Positions 45,005 through 52,980 of a stretch of DNA of 64,000 nucleotides are shown in pieces. Made by a program: the position numbers and the translations under genes. The DNA is taken from contig CYUH01000013.1 in assembly GCA_001403755.1 (NCBI GenBank), forward strand, positions 124,001 through 188,000. The letters are read 5' to 3'. Below the pieces are notes generated by a model. It was not told the origin of the DNA. It searched no databases and was given only the letters and a program-made list of their open reading frames with translations. Source of the DNA: Chryseobacterium senegalense. GTDB lineage: Bacteria > Bacteroidota > Bacteroidia > Flavobacteriales > Weeksellaceae. Positions within the stretch are counted from its first letter, which is position 1. Each line of letters opens with the position of its first letter.

Positions 45005-47149
45005 TTATTTAATAAATCCTTTATTTTTCAACAATGGCTTAATGTCTGGAGTCCTGCCAGTGAAATCTTTATACGCTTGATTTAAATCCACTGAGTTCCC
45101 AACCGAGAGAATATATTTTCTGAAACGGTCGCCATTTTCTCTCGTCATTCCGCCGTTGGTCGTAATCCAGTCCCACGCATCGGCATTCAGCACATCACTC
45201 CACATGTAGGCGTAATAACCTGCAGAATAACCTCCACCCCAGATGTGCGCGAAATAAGGCGTATGATATCTCGGTGGAACTTGCTTCAAGTTGAAACCAT
45301 ATTTGGCTAAAACGTCTTTCTCAAATTCCAAAGCTGGTTTCAGTTGTGATTCATCGGTTACAGAATGCCAATTCATATCCAAAGTAGCAGCAGAAACCAA
45401 CTCAGTCGTAGAATATCCCTGATTAAAGCTTGCGGCTTTTTTGATCTTCTCAACCAAAGCTTGTGGCATTGGCTTTTTGGTTTGGTAATGAAGTGCATAG
45501 TTTTTCAGAACTGAAGGTTCCAAAGCAAAAAACTCGTTGATCTGAGAAGGAAATTCAACAAAATCTCTTGGCGTATTGGTTCCGGAAATCGAAACATATT
45601 TCTGGTTTGCAAAAAGGCCATGCAACGTATGTCCAAACTCATGGAACATTGTAGAAACATCATCATAAGAAATCAATGAAGGTTTTCCGTCAGCCGGTTT
45701 CTGATAGTTGAAAACATTTACGATGACAGGTTTCTGTCCAAGAAGATGCGATTGTTCCACAAAATTACTCATCCACGCGCCACCGTTTTTGTTGCTTCGC
45801 GTGTAGAAATCAAGATAATAAAGCGCCATTGATTTTCCGTCGCGGTCGAAAACTTCGTAAGCCACTACATCCGGATGGTAAACCGGCAAATCTTTTCTTT
45901 CTTTAAAGGTGATTCCATAAAATTTCTCCGCTGCGTAGAACACCCCTTTTTCCAACACTGTCGATACTTCAAAATAGGGTTTGATTTCATTTTCATCAAG
46001 GTCATATTTTGCTTTTCTCACCTGTTCAGAATAGAAATTCCAATCCCACGGTTCTACAGTAAATCCGCCTTTTTGCTTATCAATCAAAGCCTGAATTTCA
46101 TCGCTTTCTCTTTTAGCAGTTTCTACAGCTGGTTTTGCGAGTTGTGCTAAAAGATTCATTGCATTTTCAGGAGTTTTTGCCATTTGATCCTGAAGCTTCC
46201 ATTCAGCGAAAGATTTTTTCCCGGAAAGATGCGCTTTTTCCATTCTTAGTTTTGCCTGTCTTTCCAAAATACTTCTGGTATCATCCGCATTTCCTTTTTC
46301 CGCGCGGTACCAAGATGCTTTGAATAGTTTTTCTCTTGTCGCTCTGTTTTTCAGATTCTGAAGAAGTGGTTGCTGTGTGGTATTAAGCAAAGTAAGCAAA
46401 TATTTTCCTTCATATCCCGCAGCTTTTGCATCTGCAGCTGCCGCAGCCAATTCGTCAGCGGAAAGACCATCAAGCTCTTTTACATCAGAAATTAAAACTG
46501 CTCCATTCTTTCTCGCATCCAATAATTTATTAGAAAACTGAGTGGAAAGTGTTGCCAATTCCTCATTAATTTTCTTTACCTTTTCTTTATTTTCCTCAGA
46601 AAGATTAGCGCCAGCAATTTCGAAATTTGTTTTGTACAATTCTAAAACTCTCTTTTCTTCAGAACCTAAACCATCAGTTTTAATGGCTTTAATTCTCGAA
46701 TAGAGTTTTTCATTAAGATAAATTTTATCGCTCAACCCGGAGAAAATCGGAGCATACTCTTCTTCCAGTTTTTGTAAAGCTGGATTGGTATTGGAGCCTG
46801 TCAAATTATAAAATACAATTTGGGCTCTTTTCAGTACTTCTCCACTGGTCTCTAATGCGAGAATGGTGTTTTCAAAAGTTGGAGCTTCAGTACTGTTCGC
46901 AATTTTTTCAATTTCGGCAAGCTGAACTTTCATTCCATAATCGAAAGCAGGTTTGAAATCTTCATCTTTAATTTTGTCGAATTCCGGAGCTTGATACTGC
47001 AAACTGCTTTTTTTCATAAAAGGGTTTGCGGCCAAACTAGCGTCCGGTGCCGGAATCTCGGTGGATTGTGCTTCTGTATTTTTCATTGTGGTACAGGCGG
47101 TATTCATCGCCAAAGAAGAAATTAATAGTACGGATGTAATATTTTTCAT
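45005..47149 (-). CDS. M3 family metallopeptidase, Dcp-like lipoprotein
   Basis: A 714-residue zinc peptidase of the peptidyl-dipeptidase Dcp/oligopeptidase A group. The start is set at 47149 (MKNITSVLLISSLAMNTAC, a lipoprotein signal with cleavage before Cys). The zinc motif is MFHEFGHTLHGLFA near residue 505, with the third ligand about 28 residues on. It cleaves dipeptides from peptide ends in the periplasm or at the membrane. dcp is a possible symbol but was not assigned. It is monocistronic, ending at a terminator. Confidence 0.9.
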   Translation of the reverse strand: MKNITSVLLISSLAMNTACTTMKNTEAQSTEIPAPDASLAANPFMKKSSLQYQAPEFDKIKDEDFKPAFDYGMKVQLAEIEKIANSTEAPTFENTILALETSGEVLKRAQIVFYNLTGSNTNPALQKLEEEYAPIFSGLSDKIYLNEKLYSRIKAIKTDGLGSEEKRVLELYKTNFEIAGANLSEENKEKVKKINEELATLSTQFSNKLLDARKNGAVLISDVKELDGLSADELAAAAADAKAAGYEGKYLLTLLNTTQQPLLQNLKNRATREKLFKASWYRAEKGNADDTRSILERQAKLRMEKAHLSGKKSFAEWKLQDQMAKTPENAMNLLAQLAKPAVETAKRESDEIQALIDKQKGGFTVEPWDWNFYSEQVRKAKYDLDENEIKPYFEVSTVLEKGVFYAAEKFYGITFKERKDLPVYHPDVVAYEVFDRDGKSMALYYLDFYTRSNKNGGAWMSNFVEQSHLLGQKPVIVNVFNYQKPADGKPSLISYDDVSTMFHEFGHTLHGLFANQKYVSISGTNTPRDFVEFPSQINEFFALEPSVLKNYALHYQTKKPMPQALVEKIKKAASFNQGYSTTELVSAATLDMNWHSVTDESQLKPALEFEKDVLAKYGFNLKQVPPRYHTPYFAHIWGGGYSAGYYAYMWSDVLNADAWDWITTNGGMTRENGDRFRKYILSVGNSVDLNQAYKDFTGRTPDIKPLLKNKGFIK

Positions 47150-47209
47150 TTTTAAACTGTTAATTGAAGTAAAGGTATTAAATTTAAACAAAAATAAAAA
47201 CTCATTTTC

Positions 47210-48004
47210 ATGAAATCACTCTTATTATCTGCATCTGTGGCATTTATCTTAACTGCATGCGATAAAAAATCCGACAGTGGGATTTCCTTTAACATTGCTC
47301 CGAAAGAAGGAAAAGGCACCATCAAAACCCAAGAATTCGTTAAAGATTTTGATGAAATCAAAGTTGCCCAATCCATTTCGGCAGAAGTGGTGAAATCTGA
47401 TCAAGAAAAAGTAGTGATCAGTGCTCCAAGCGATATTATCGATGATATTTTAGTAGAAAACACCAATGGAAAACTTTATATCCATTTTAAACCTAATGCA
47501 AATATTTCAGCGAGAAATGTAGCAGCTAAAATCTTTGCGAAAGATTTTTCGAAAATCGAAGCAAGTTCTTCGGCAGACATTAAGATTAAAGACAAATTTA
47601 CCCAAGACAAAACCGATATTGAAGTTTCAAGTTCAGCAAAAATTTCCGGTGATTTGGAAGCCAATGATTTATCGATTGAGGTTTCAAGTTCCGGAACTTT
47701 TTCCGGACAAATCTGGGCGGTGAATCTTAGTTCAGAAGTAAATTCTTCCGGCGACATCAAAATTTCAGGAAAAACCAAAAACGCAGAGTTAGACGCATCA
47801 TCTTCCGGAACATTAAATGCAGAAAATGTGATTACGGAAAACGCTGAAATTGAAGCTTCTAGCAGCGGAAGTGTAAGCGTTTCGGTAAGCCGACTATTGA
47901 GTGCGTCGGCAAGTTCTTCGGGAGATATTTCTGTGATTAAAAAAGGAAACCTAAACATCATTAGCCAAAAAGAAAGCAGCGGCGGAAGTATTTCTATCCA
48001 ATAA
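47210..48004 (+). CDS. DUF2807 (GIN domain) lipoprotein
   Basis: A 264-residue protein with lipoprotein signal MKSLLLSASVAFILTAC and a repeated beta-helix-like region in which SSG/SSS turns recur about every 20 residues (EVSSSAKISG, EVSSSGTFSG, EVNSSGDIKISG, EASSSGSVSV). This is the head GIN domain. The KSSGG-type turns and the right-handed beta-helix are typical. Found on the surface of Bacteroidota; role unknown. The divergent M3 gene begins 61 bases upstream. Confidence 0.88.
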   Translation: MKSLLLSASVAFILTACDKKSDSGISFNIAPKEGKGTIKTQEFVKDFDEIKVAQSISAEVVKSDQEKVVISAPSDIIDDILVENTNGKLYIHFKPNANISARNVAAKIFAKDFSKIEASSSADIKIKDKFTQDKTDIEVSSSAKISGDLEANDLSIEVSSSGTFSGQIWAVNLSSEVNSSGDIKISGKTKNAELDASSSGTLNAENVITENAEIEASSSGSVSVSVSRLLSASASSSGDISVIKKGNLNIISQKESSGGSISIQ

Positions 48005-48037
48005 TTTTTGATGGCTTTCTATAATTAAAACGACTTT

Positions 48038-48397
48038 ATGCAGACCCACATTCATCCAAAAATTCCTATTTGCAATAAGGAAATTACCCGAAATTTCTAT
48101 ATCAATTCGTTGGATTTTGAGGAAATTGGAGCGGTTGATTTTAATAAAAATTTGATGATTAAAAAAGACCAGATCGAGTTGCATTTTTTCTTGTTTGAAA
48201 GCATCAATCCGTTGGAAAATTATGGACAAGTTTACATTCGAACAGATGGTATTGAATCTTTGTACGAGGATTTCCTCCGAAAACAAATTGACATTCATCC
48301 GAACGGAAACTAGCAGCAAAAACCTTGGGGACAGAAGGAATTTTCAATCCTGGATCCTGATGGAAATTTGCTTACTTTCGGACAAAATTCGGATTAA
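48038..48397 (+). pseudogene. VOC/bleomycin-resistance family protein with an in-frame stop
   Basis: The 91-residue frame (MQTHIHPKIPICNKEITRNF and on) ends at a TAG at 48311-48313. The same frame goes on for 27 codons with KPWGQKEFSILDPDGNLLTFGQNSD to TAA at 48397. The total of about 119 residues is the usual size of the small VOC proteins, whose last strand is FxxxDPDGNLLTFG. So an amber codon has arisen, 25 residues before the true end. The missing strand and a metal ligand would probably disable it. Readthrough is not excluded. Confidence 0.8.
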
Positions 48398-48399
48398 TT

Positions 48400-48434
48400 C
48401 AAAAAAAAAATCAGTCGCTAAGTGAGTGATTTTT
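48400..48434. terminator. Candidate terminator between the VOC and TPM genes
   Basis: A stem with one mismatch (ATCAGTC and GAGTGAT) at 48410-48430, with A and T runs on the two sides. It serves the convergent genes. Confidence 0.5.
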
Positions 48435-48454
48435 CTTTATTTTTACTGAAACAT

Positions 48455-49270
48455 TTACCAACCGCCAGAAGCTCCACCGCCGCCGAAACTTCCGCCTCCG
48501 CCGAAGCCACCAAATCCGCCTCCTGAGCCTCCGCCAAAACCACCACCGCCCAATCCGCCACCAAAGCTTCCAGGGAAAGGGAAAAATCCTCCCGGATAAG
48601 TCCGTCTTCCGCGTCGGGATAAAATGACATCTTCATCGTCATCATTATTGTTTCGGCCGCCTCCGCCTTTGTTTCCGAACAAAAAGCTCAGAATCAAAAA
48701 CACAAAGAAAGCAATGATTAAAATTTGTAAAACGCTTAATCCATCGTGATCTGAAGTATCGGTCGCGATCGGCTTAAATTTACCCTGAACTACTTCCATC
48801 AAAGCCGTTGTACCACGATCGATGCCTTGATACCATAGTCCCTGCTTGAAGTTGGGAGTAACGATGTAATCTAAAATCTGGCCGGCAACTGACGCAGTAA
48901 GGTATCTTTCTACGCCTCTACCTTGTTGGATCGCCATTTTGTGATCTTCCGTAGCAATCAGAAAAACTATTCCATTGTCCTGTTCTTTTTCACCAATTCC
49001 CCATTTTTCACCATACATGGTCGCAAGATAATTCACGTCTTCACCGCCGGAAGTTGGGATAATGATCACTACAATTTCAGTGGAAGTTGAGTCGGCAAAT
49101 TTGATCAGTTTTTGGTTGAGTTGCTCTTTTTCGGTCGCTGTCAAAAGATTTACCTGATCATAAATAGGATAAAGAACTGCAGGTTTTTTCGGAACCAATT
49201 GAGCAAAAGCAATTACGCTTAAGCCAAGAAACAAAAGAGCGAAAAAATTTTTAAGAGAAGGTAATCTCAT
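48455..49270 (-). CDS. TPM domain protein, YgcG-like
   Basis: The start is set at 49270 (MRLPSLKNFFALLFLGLSVIAFAQ, a signal peptide); the longer reading overlaps the previous gene. The 271 residues have a TPM domain (about 25-170), a membrane segment at about 190-205, a basic loop with SRRGRRTYPGG and a Gly-rich tail (GGGGFGGGSGGGFGGFG). TPM proteins associate with LemA and photosystem repair in plants; their bacterial role is unknown. The gene overlaps the preceding TPM gene by 20 bases. Confidence 0.88.
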   Translation of the reverse strand: MRLPSLKNFFALLFLGLSVIAFAQLVPKKPAVLYPIYDQVNLLTATEKEQLNQKLIKFADSTSTEIVVIIIPTSGGEDVNYLATMYGEKWGIGEKEQDNGIVFLIATEDHKMAIQQGRGVERYLTASVAGQILDYIVTPNFKQGLWYQGIDRGTTALMEVVQGKFKPIATDTSDHDGLSVLQILIIAFFVFLILSFLFGNKGGGGRNNNDDDEDVILSRRGRRTYPGGFFPFPGSFGGGLGGGGFGGGSGGGFGGFGGGGSFGGGGASGGW

Positions 49271-49679
49271 TCGGCAATTCATTGGTATTTTTTCCCGTAA
49301 TCGGGAAATGTTTTTTAAGTTCCAAACCGGTTTCGAGTACGGCATTTTTCAGTCCTTCGAAATAATTTTCTTTGGCAAATTCCTGGGTGATTTTATCGTG
49401 CAATTGGTCCCAGAAATTCTGGTGAACTTTCGCATGAATTCCGGCATCTCCTATAATCGTGAGATAATGCTGCTCAAAATTCACATGAAAAAGTACTGCA
49501 TTCCGCTCTGCAGTTTGATCTTTGCAAAGTTTCTTAAAAACTTCAAAGGCGATTTCCGCATTGTTGCCTTCAGTGGTGGAATCAATATGAATTCGGATCT
49601 CTCCGGTGGAGTGATCTTCGGCTGTTTTAATGGCTTCCACGAGGGAAGCCATTTGATAATCTGTCAGGAAATTACTCAT
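49251..49679 (-). CDS. TPM domain protein
   Basis: A 142-residue soluble TPM domain protein without signal peptide (MSNFLTDYQMASLVEAIKTA, AEDHSTGEIRIHIDS, LTIIGDAGIHAKV). It is the middle gene of a lemA-TPM-TPM unit: the first base of its ATG is the last base of the lemA stop, and it overlaps the next gene by 20 bases. Function unknown. Confidence 0.88.
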   Translation of the reverse strand: MSNFLTDYQMASLVEAIKTAEDHSTGEIRIHIDSTTEGNNAEIAFEVFKKLCKDQTAERNAVLFHVNFEQHYLTIIGDAGIHAKVHQNFWDQLHDKITQEFAKENYFEGLKNAVLETGLELKKHFPITGKNTNELPNEITFS

Positions 49680-50287
49680 TAATTAGTGAATACTTCAGGT
49701 GCTTTTTCAGCTCCGGCAGCAGCTTTGAAATAAGGTTTTTCTTTAAAGTTGGTAAAATTGGCCAGAATATTATTCGGGAACGTCTTAATAGAAGTATTAT
49801 AATCCTGAGCCGCTTCGTTGTAATAAACTGTTTCAGATCTAATGCTGTTTTCAATCGCGGTGTATTCTCTTTGGAAATTGATGTATTGCTGATCTGCTTT
49901 CAAATTTGGGTAACTTTCAACTACCGCCATCAATCTGCTGAGGGCCCCACTTAATTCGCCTTGTGCAGCCTGGAATTTCGCCATATCAGCTTCGGTCATA
50001 TTGGTGGGATCAATCGTCATTGATGTTGCTTTGGAACGGGCTTCAACCACTTGTGTTAGAGTTTCTTGCTCAAATTGCGAATATGATTTCACGGTTCTTT
50101 CAAGATTCGGAATTAAGTTCGCTCGTTTTTGGTAAACGGTTTCTACATTCGACCACTTGGTGTTTACATTTTGTTCTTTGGTGGTAAAAGAGTTATAGCC
50201 ATTTTTACCCCAGAAAAATAATACTGCAGCAATAACGAGAAGAGCGATACCAATGGTTCCAGCGCTCATACAACCTCTGTTTTTCAT
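49679..50287 (-). CDS. lemA: LemA family protein
   Basis: A 202-residue membrane-anchored protein with one N-terminal segment (GTIGIALLVIAAVLFFWGKNGY, about 9-30) followed by long helices containing YNSFTTKEQNVNTKWSNVETV, TYQKRANLIPNL and AANDYN-like sequence. It is paired with TPM genes as in many bacteria. The first gene of the unit. Two -7 elements lie in the divergent region. Confidence 0.92.
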   Translation of the reverse strand: MKNRGCMSAGTIGIALLVIAAVLFFWGKNGYNSFTTKEQNVNTKWSNVETVYQKRANLIPNLERTVKSYSQFEQETLTQVVEARSKATSMTIDPTNMTEADMAKFQAAQGELSGALSRLMAVVESYPNLKADQQYINFQREYTAIENSIRSETVYYNEAAQDYNTSIKTFPNNILANFTNFKEKPYFKAAAGAEKAPEVFTN

Positions 50288-50321
50288 AGTTTAATATTTT
50301 TAATGTTTTTTATTCGGTACC

Positions 50322-50329
50322 CAAATATA
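50322..50329 (-). promoter_or_regulatory. Candidate -7 element of lemA
   Basis: Minus strand TATATTTG, 35 bases before the lemA start. Confidence 0.45.
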
Positions 50330-50341
50330 CAAATTATGTAC

Positions 50342-50349
50342 TAAATTTG
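50342..50349 (+). promoter_or_regulatory. Candidate -7 element of folA
   Basis: TAAATTTG, 17 bases before the ATG. The lemA and folA promoters overlap. Confidence 0.45.
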
Positions 50350-50365
50350 TAAAAATTTTAAAAAA

Positions 50366-50860
50366 ATGACAACAATTGTAGTAGCCATGGGCTTAAGCAA
50401 TGAAATCGGTGCTGACAATCAGCTACTTTGGCATCTTCCGAAAGATCTCAAACATTTCAAAGAAATCACCACCGGTCACCCGATCATCATGGGACGAAAA
50501 ACTTATGAAAGTATCGGTAAACCACTTCCCAACCGCACCAATATTGTTGTCAGCAGAAAAAAAGACTGGTTTGAGGAAGGCATTTTGATCGTAGGAAGCA
50601 TCAAAGAAGCCATAAAGTTTGCAAAAAAAATGGATGAAAATATTTTCATCATCGGAGGTGGAAATATTTATGAACAAACCATCGATCTTGCCGATCAATT
50701 GGAAATTACTCAAGTAAAAGCAGACCTGAAGGCTGATGTTTTCTTCCCCAAAATAAACTCGAAAATTTGGAAAAAAACACAAGAAACCTGCCACGAAAAA
50801 GACGAAAAGAACGAGTACGACTTCTGTTTCCAAACATTTGTAAGAAAGTCTGAAAACTAA
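50366..50860 (+). CDS. folA: Dihydrofolate reductase
   Basis: A 164-residue DHFR, which reduces dihydrofolate with NADPH. It shows GLSNEIGADNQLLWHLPKDLKHFKE (about 8-32), GHPIIMGRKTYESIGKPLPNR (about 41-61) and IIGGGNIYEQTI (about 94-106). Length is usual. A TPR-type gene follows 38 bases downstream on the same strand. folK is at 34.5-34.9 kb. Confidence 0.96.
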   Translation: MTTIVVAMGLSNEIGADNQLLWHLPKDLKHFKEITTGHPIIMGRKTYESIGKPLPNRTNIVVSRKKDWFEEGILIVGSIKEAIKFAKKMDENIFIIGGGNIYEQTIDLADQLEITQVKADLKADVFFPKINSKIWKKTQETCHEKDEKNEYDFCFQTFVRKSEN

Positions 50861-50870
50861 AACTAATTTC

Positions 50871-50878
50871 TATCTTTG
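50871..50878 (+). promoter_or_regulatory. Candidate -7 element of the TPR gene
   Basis: TATCTTTG, 21 bases before the ATG at 50899; no TTG in place. Confidence 0.5.
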
Positions 50879-50898
50879 CACTTCAAAAAAATTAAGCA

Positions 50899-51465
50899 AT
50901 GAACAAATACATAAAATTCGTAATCGCCGCATTGATGATTGCCGCTGGAATTTATCTGATGATGAACCGAAACATTGGTTGGGGAATCGTAGTCGTAATC
51001 TTATCCGCACTTCCAATCTTATTATTTTATAAGAACGAATTCATCCTTGCCGCTTTTTGGTATTTAAGAAAACAAAATATGGAAAAAGCTGCGCTATGGC
51101 TCAGGAAAATCACGAACTTCGAAACGCAGCTTCACCGATCTCAGTACGGATATTTCCATTATCTTCAAGGGTTAACCCTGGCTCAGGAAAACCCGTCGAA
51201 AGTGGAACCTTTCATGAAAAAAGCGCTAGAATACGGATTAAACATGAAACACGACCGAGCAATGGCCACTTTGAATATTGCTGCAGGAGCGATGCAAAAA
51301 GGAAGAAAACAAGAGGCCAGCAAGTTGTTGGAAGAAGCTAAAAGATTGGACACTGCGGGAATGATGACCGAGCAAATTAAAATGATGAAAGATCAATTGA
51401 AAATGCCATCAATGCAAAAGCACATGCACAACCCGAATATGAGACAAAGAGGAAAATTCTCTTAA
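50899..51465 (+). CDS. Membrane-anchored TPR-like protein
   Basis: A 188-residue protein with two N-terminal membrane segments (FVIAALMIAAGIYLMM at about 7-22 and IGWGIVVVILSALPILLFY at about 27-45), followed by a helical TPR-like domain (LRKQNMEKAALWLRKI, QLHRSQYGYFHYLQG, HDRAMATLNIAAGAMQKG, QEASKLLEEAKRL). No clear family was recognised. It may be cotranscribed with folA. The IS element lies 41 bases downstream. Confidence 0.75.
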   Translation: MNKYIKFVIAALMIAAGIYLMMNRNIGWGIVVVILSALPILLFYKNEFILAAFWYLRKQNMEKAALWLRKITNFETQLHRSQYGYFHYLQGLTLAQENPSKVEPFMKKALEYGLNMKHDRAMATLNIAAGAMQKGRKQEASKLLEEAKRLDTAGMMTEQIKMMKDQLKMPSMQKHMHNPNMRQRGKFS

Positions 51466-51487
51466 TTTTTCTTAAAACATCATCTAT

Positions 51488-51503
51488 AAAAAAAAATCCT
51501 GAA
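51488..51503 (+). terminator. Left half of a terminator hairpin split by the IS element
   Basis: AAAAAAAAATCCTGAA, the 5' arm. Its complement, TTCAGGATTTTTT, is at 52938-52950, 1.4 kb away on the other side of the IS. Joined, they make a nine-base stem plus A/T pairs and a TTGC loop. Confidence 0.75.
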
Positions 51504-51506
51504 TTG
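51504..51506. repeat. Target site duplication, left copy
   Basis: TTG directly left of the IS end, matching TTG at 52934-52936. Three-base duplications are usual for IS3 elements. Confidence 0.65.
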
Positions 51507-51531
51507 TAGACTGCACCCAAAAGTTTAGACA
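51507..51531 (+). repeat. Left inverted repeat of the IS element
   Basis: Begins TAGACTGCACCC; matches the right end with about five differences, one of them a gap pair. Confidence 0.8.
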
Positions 51532-51534
51532 AAA

Positions 51535-52323
51535 TTAAACAATATTTTCAAAGGAAAGAGTTCGGTACTGTACCGGACTCTTTCCTTTGAGATTGAGTCT
51601 TATTCTATCATTGTTGTAATAGTGAATGTACTTCACTATTTCCTTCTTAAGTTCCTGAATGGAACCAAACTTTCTGGTATAAAACATTTCTGATTTTATC
51701 GTTCCAAAAAAGTTTTCTATCACCGCATTGTCCAAACAGTTTCCTTTTCGGGACATACTTTGAACAATTCCTTTTTCTTTTAATATATTTTGATAAGCTT
51801 TCATTTGATATTGCCAACCTTGATCAGAATGTAGAATGATGTTCTGTGTAGATTTTACTTTTCTGAATGATTTCTTTAGCATTCTGATGATTTGGCTAAA
51901 CACAGGTCTTTCAGATAAGTCAAAACTGACAATTTCACCATTAAATAAATCGATGATTGGAGATAGGTAAAGTTTATTACCCGATACATTAAACTCTGTA
52001 ACATCGGTTGCCCATTTCTGATTAGGAGTGTCCGATTTGAAATTCCTCTGTAGAACATTGGGCGCAATTTTCCCTTGCTCTCCCTTGTAAGATTTATATT
52101 TCTTCACTCGGATAATACTCTTTAATCCTAATATTTTCATAAGTCGTAAAACAGTTTTGTGATTAATCAAAATTCCTTTTTCTTTCAAAAGCAAAGTAAT
52201 TCTTCTATAGCCCAACCTTCCTTTGTGACGATGATAAACCTGCTTAATCATTTCTTTTATTTCCGCATATTTATCTTTCATTTGAAAGCGTTTTTGATAG
52301 TAATAAAAACTGCTTCTTGCCAT
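51535..52323 (-). CDS. IS3 family transposase OrfB (DDE integrase core)
   Basis: The DDE core of an IS3-type transposase, 262 residues from the first likely start. The catalytic acids are in KWATDVTEFN, LHSDQGWQYQ and DNAVIENFFGTIKSE; HKGRLGYRRITLLLKEKG and NHKTVLRLMKILGL precede it. The frame is open upstream to at least the slippery site at 52416, in the -1 frame relative to OrfA, so the active transposase is made as an OrfAB fusion by -1 frameshifting. It ends inside the left inverted-repeat region. No lesion was seen. Confidence 0.92.
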   Translation of the reverse strand: MARSSFYYYQKRFQMKDKYAEIKEMIKQVYHRHKGRLGYRRITLLLKEKGILINHKTVLRLMKILGLKSIIRVKKYKSYKGEQGKIAPNVLQRNFKSDTPNQKWATDVTEFNVSGNKLYLSPIIDLFNGEIVSFDLSERPVFSQIIRMLKKSFRKVKSTQNIILHSDQGWQYQMKAYQNILKEKGIVQSMSRKGNCLDNAVIENFFGTIKSEMFYTRKFGSIQELKKEIVKYIHYYNNDRIRLNLKGKSPVQYRTLSFENIV

Positions 52324-52364
52324 CGATGTACAATGCAGCAGTACTGCTAAATCAAAGTCCTGCC

Positions 52365-52889
52365 TTAACTCTTCGATGGCTTTGGATTTTTCCTTTCCTG
52401 AATTAAGGCGTCTAACTTTTTTAAAATGGCGTTCTCGGCTTCTAAATAATAAATCCTCTCCAACAGTTCTTCCTCCCTTGTTAAGGGTTTGCCTGTTTTC
52501 TTTTTTTTTCGCTTGTAATTACTCATGGTTTTAGGTCTTCCTCTGGGTCTGTTTTCTAAACCTAAAATACCATTTTTTTTGTAATTACGCTGCCAAATAA
52601 GAATACTGGACTCCGCAGGAATATTAAACCTTCTCGACGCTTCTTTTAAACTTAAATTCTCTTTCTCAATTACTGATAAAATCTTTAATTTAAAATCTTT
52701 TGTGTAATGCGTATTGGAAAGCCGAACAAGTCCTGAAACGCCATAAAGTTCATAAAATTTTATCCATTTACGAACCAATGAACCACAAACTCCAATGCGT
52801 TTTCCTAAATCGTCTGTTCCAATATCCCCTTTGTGATATCTCTTTATAGCTTTTAATTTAAAGTCTACTGAATATTTACTTTTCCCCAT
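52365..52889 (-). CDS. IS3 family transposase OrfA (HTH protein)
   Basis: A 174-residue DNA-binding protein starting MGKSKYSVDFKLKAIKRY. Two HTH domains can be seen (about 5-55 and 57-110), as in IS150-type elements, followed by a basic segment (RPRGRPKTMSNYKRKKKKTG) and a leucine-zipper-like end (LLERIYYLEAENAILKKL) which holds the slippery site. The ATG at 52934 would use a base of the target site, so I chose 52889. It overlaps the OrfB frame by -1. Confidence 0.9.
   Translation of the reverse strand: MGKSKYSVDFKLKAIKRYHKGDIGTDDLGKRIGVCGSLVRKWIKFYELYGVSGLVRLSNTHYTKDFKLKILSVIEKENLSLKEASRRFNIPAESSILIWQRNYKKNGILGLENRPRGRPKTMSNYKRKKKKTGKPLTREEELLERIYYLEAENAILKKLDALIQERKNPKPSKS
52416..52422 (-). 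promoter_or_regulatory. Programmed -1 frameshift site A AAA AAG of the IS element
   Basis: Minus strand AAAAAAG in the zero frame of OrfA (TTA AAA AAG). A -1 shift there enters the open OrfB frame (GTT AGA CGC CTT) and yields the OrfAB fusion. Confidence 0.75.
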
Positions 52890-52908
52890 AAAAAATGCCC
52901 CTAAAAAG

Positions 52909-52933
52909 TGTCTAACTTTTTGGGGGCAGTCCA
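52909..52933 (-). repeat. Right inverted repeat of the IS element
   Basis: Minus strand TGGACTGCCCCCAAAAAGTT, complement of the left end with few changes. Confidence 0.8.
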
Positions 52934-52936
52934 TTG
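52934..52936. repeat. Target site duplication, right copy
   Basis: TTG directly right of the IS end, equal to 51504-51506. Confidence 0.65.
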
Positions 52937-52937
52937 C

Positions 52938-52950
52938 TTCAGGATTTTTT
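52938..52950 (-). terminator. Right half of the terminator split by the IS element
   Basis: TTCAGGATTTTTT on the plus strand, complement of 51491-51503. It was probably also the glyA terminator (minus) before insertion. Confidence 0.7.
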
Positions 52951-52980
52951 TGTTTTTTAATTGCAGTACAACTTGATTAA

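Larger units (their letters stand above)
51507..52933 (-). mobile_element. IS3 family insertion sequence, IS150-like group, complete
   Basis: A 1427-base element bounded by 25-base inverted repeats, TAGACTGCACCCAAAAG at the left and TGGACTGCCCCCAAAAAG at the right. It encodes OrfA with two HTH domains and OrfB with a DDE integrase core, joined by a slippery A AAA AAG. The orientation is minus. TTG duplicated at both ends shows a single insertion. It sits in the loop of a terminator between a TPR-type gene and glyA. All parts look intact, so it is probably mobile. Confidence 0.92.

Noticed and set aside
44796..45085. Plus-strand open frames of 66 and 85 codons in the intergenic region
   Set aside because: They lie over hairpins and repeats, have no start context or promoter, and read as unlikely proteins; the region looks like a repeat.
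47476..47961. 161-codon frame opposite the DUF2807 gene
   Set aside because: It mirrors the repeated SSG-rich codons of the real gene; no family and no promoter.
42316..48313. Stop codon reassignment (TAA in proC, TAG in VOC)
   Set aside because: Different codons are involved and many other genes end in both, so the code is standard.
52890..52934. Longer start of OrfA at 52934
   Set aside because: The codon would use a base of the target duplication, and the first 15 residues are encoded by the inverted repeat.
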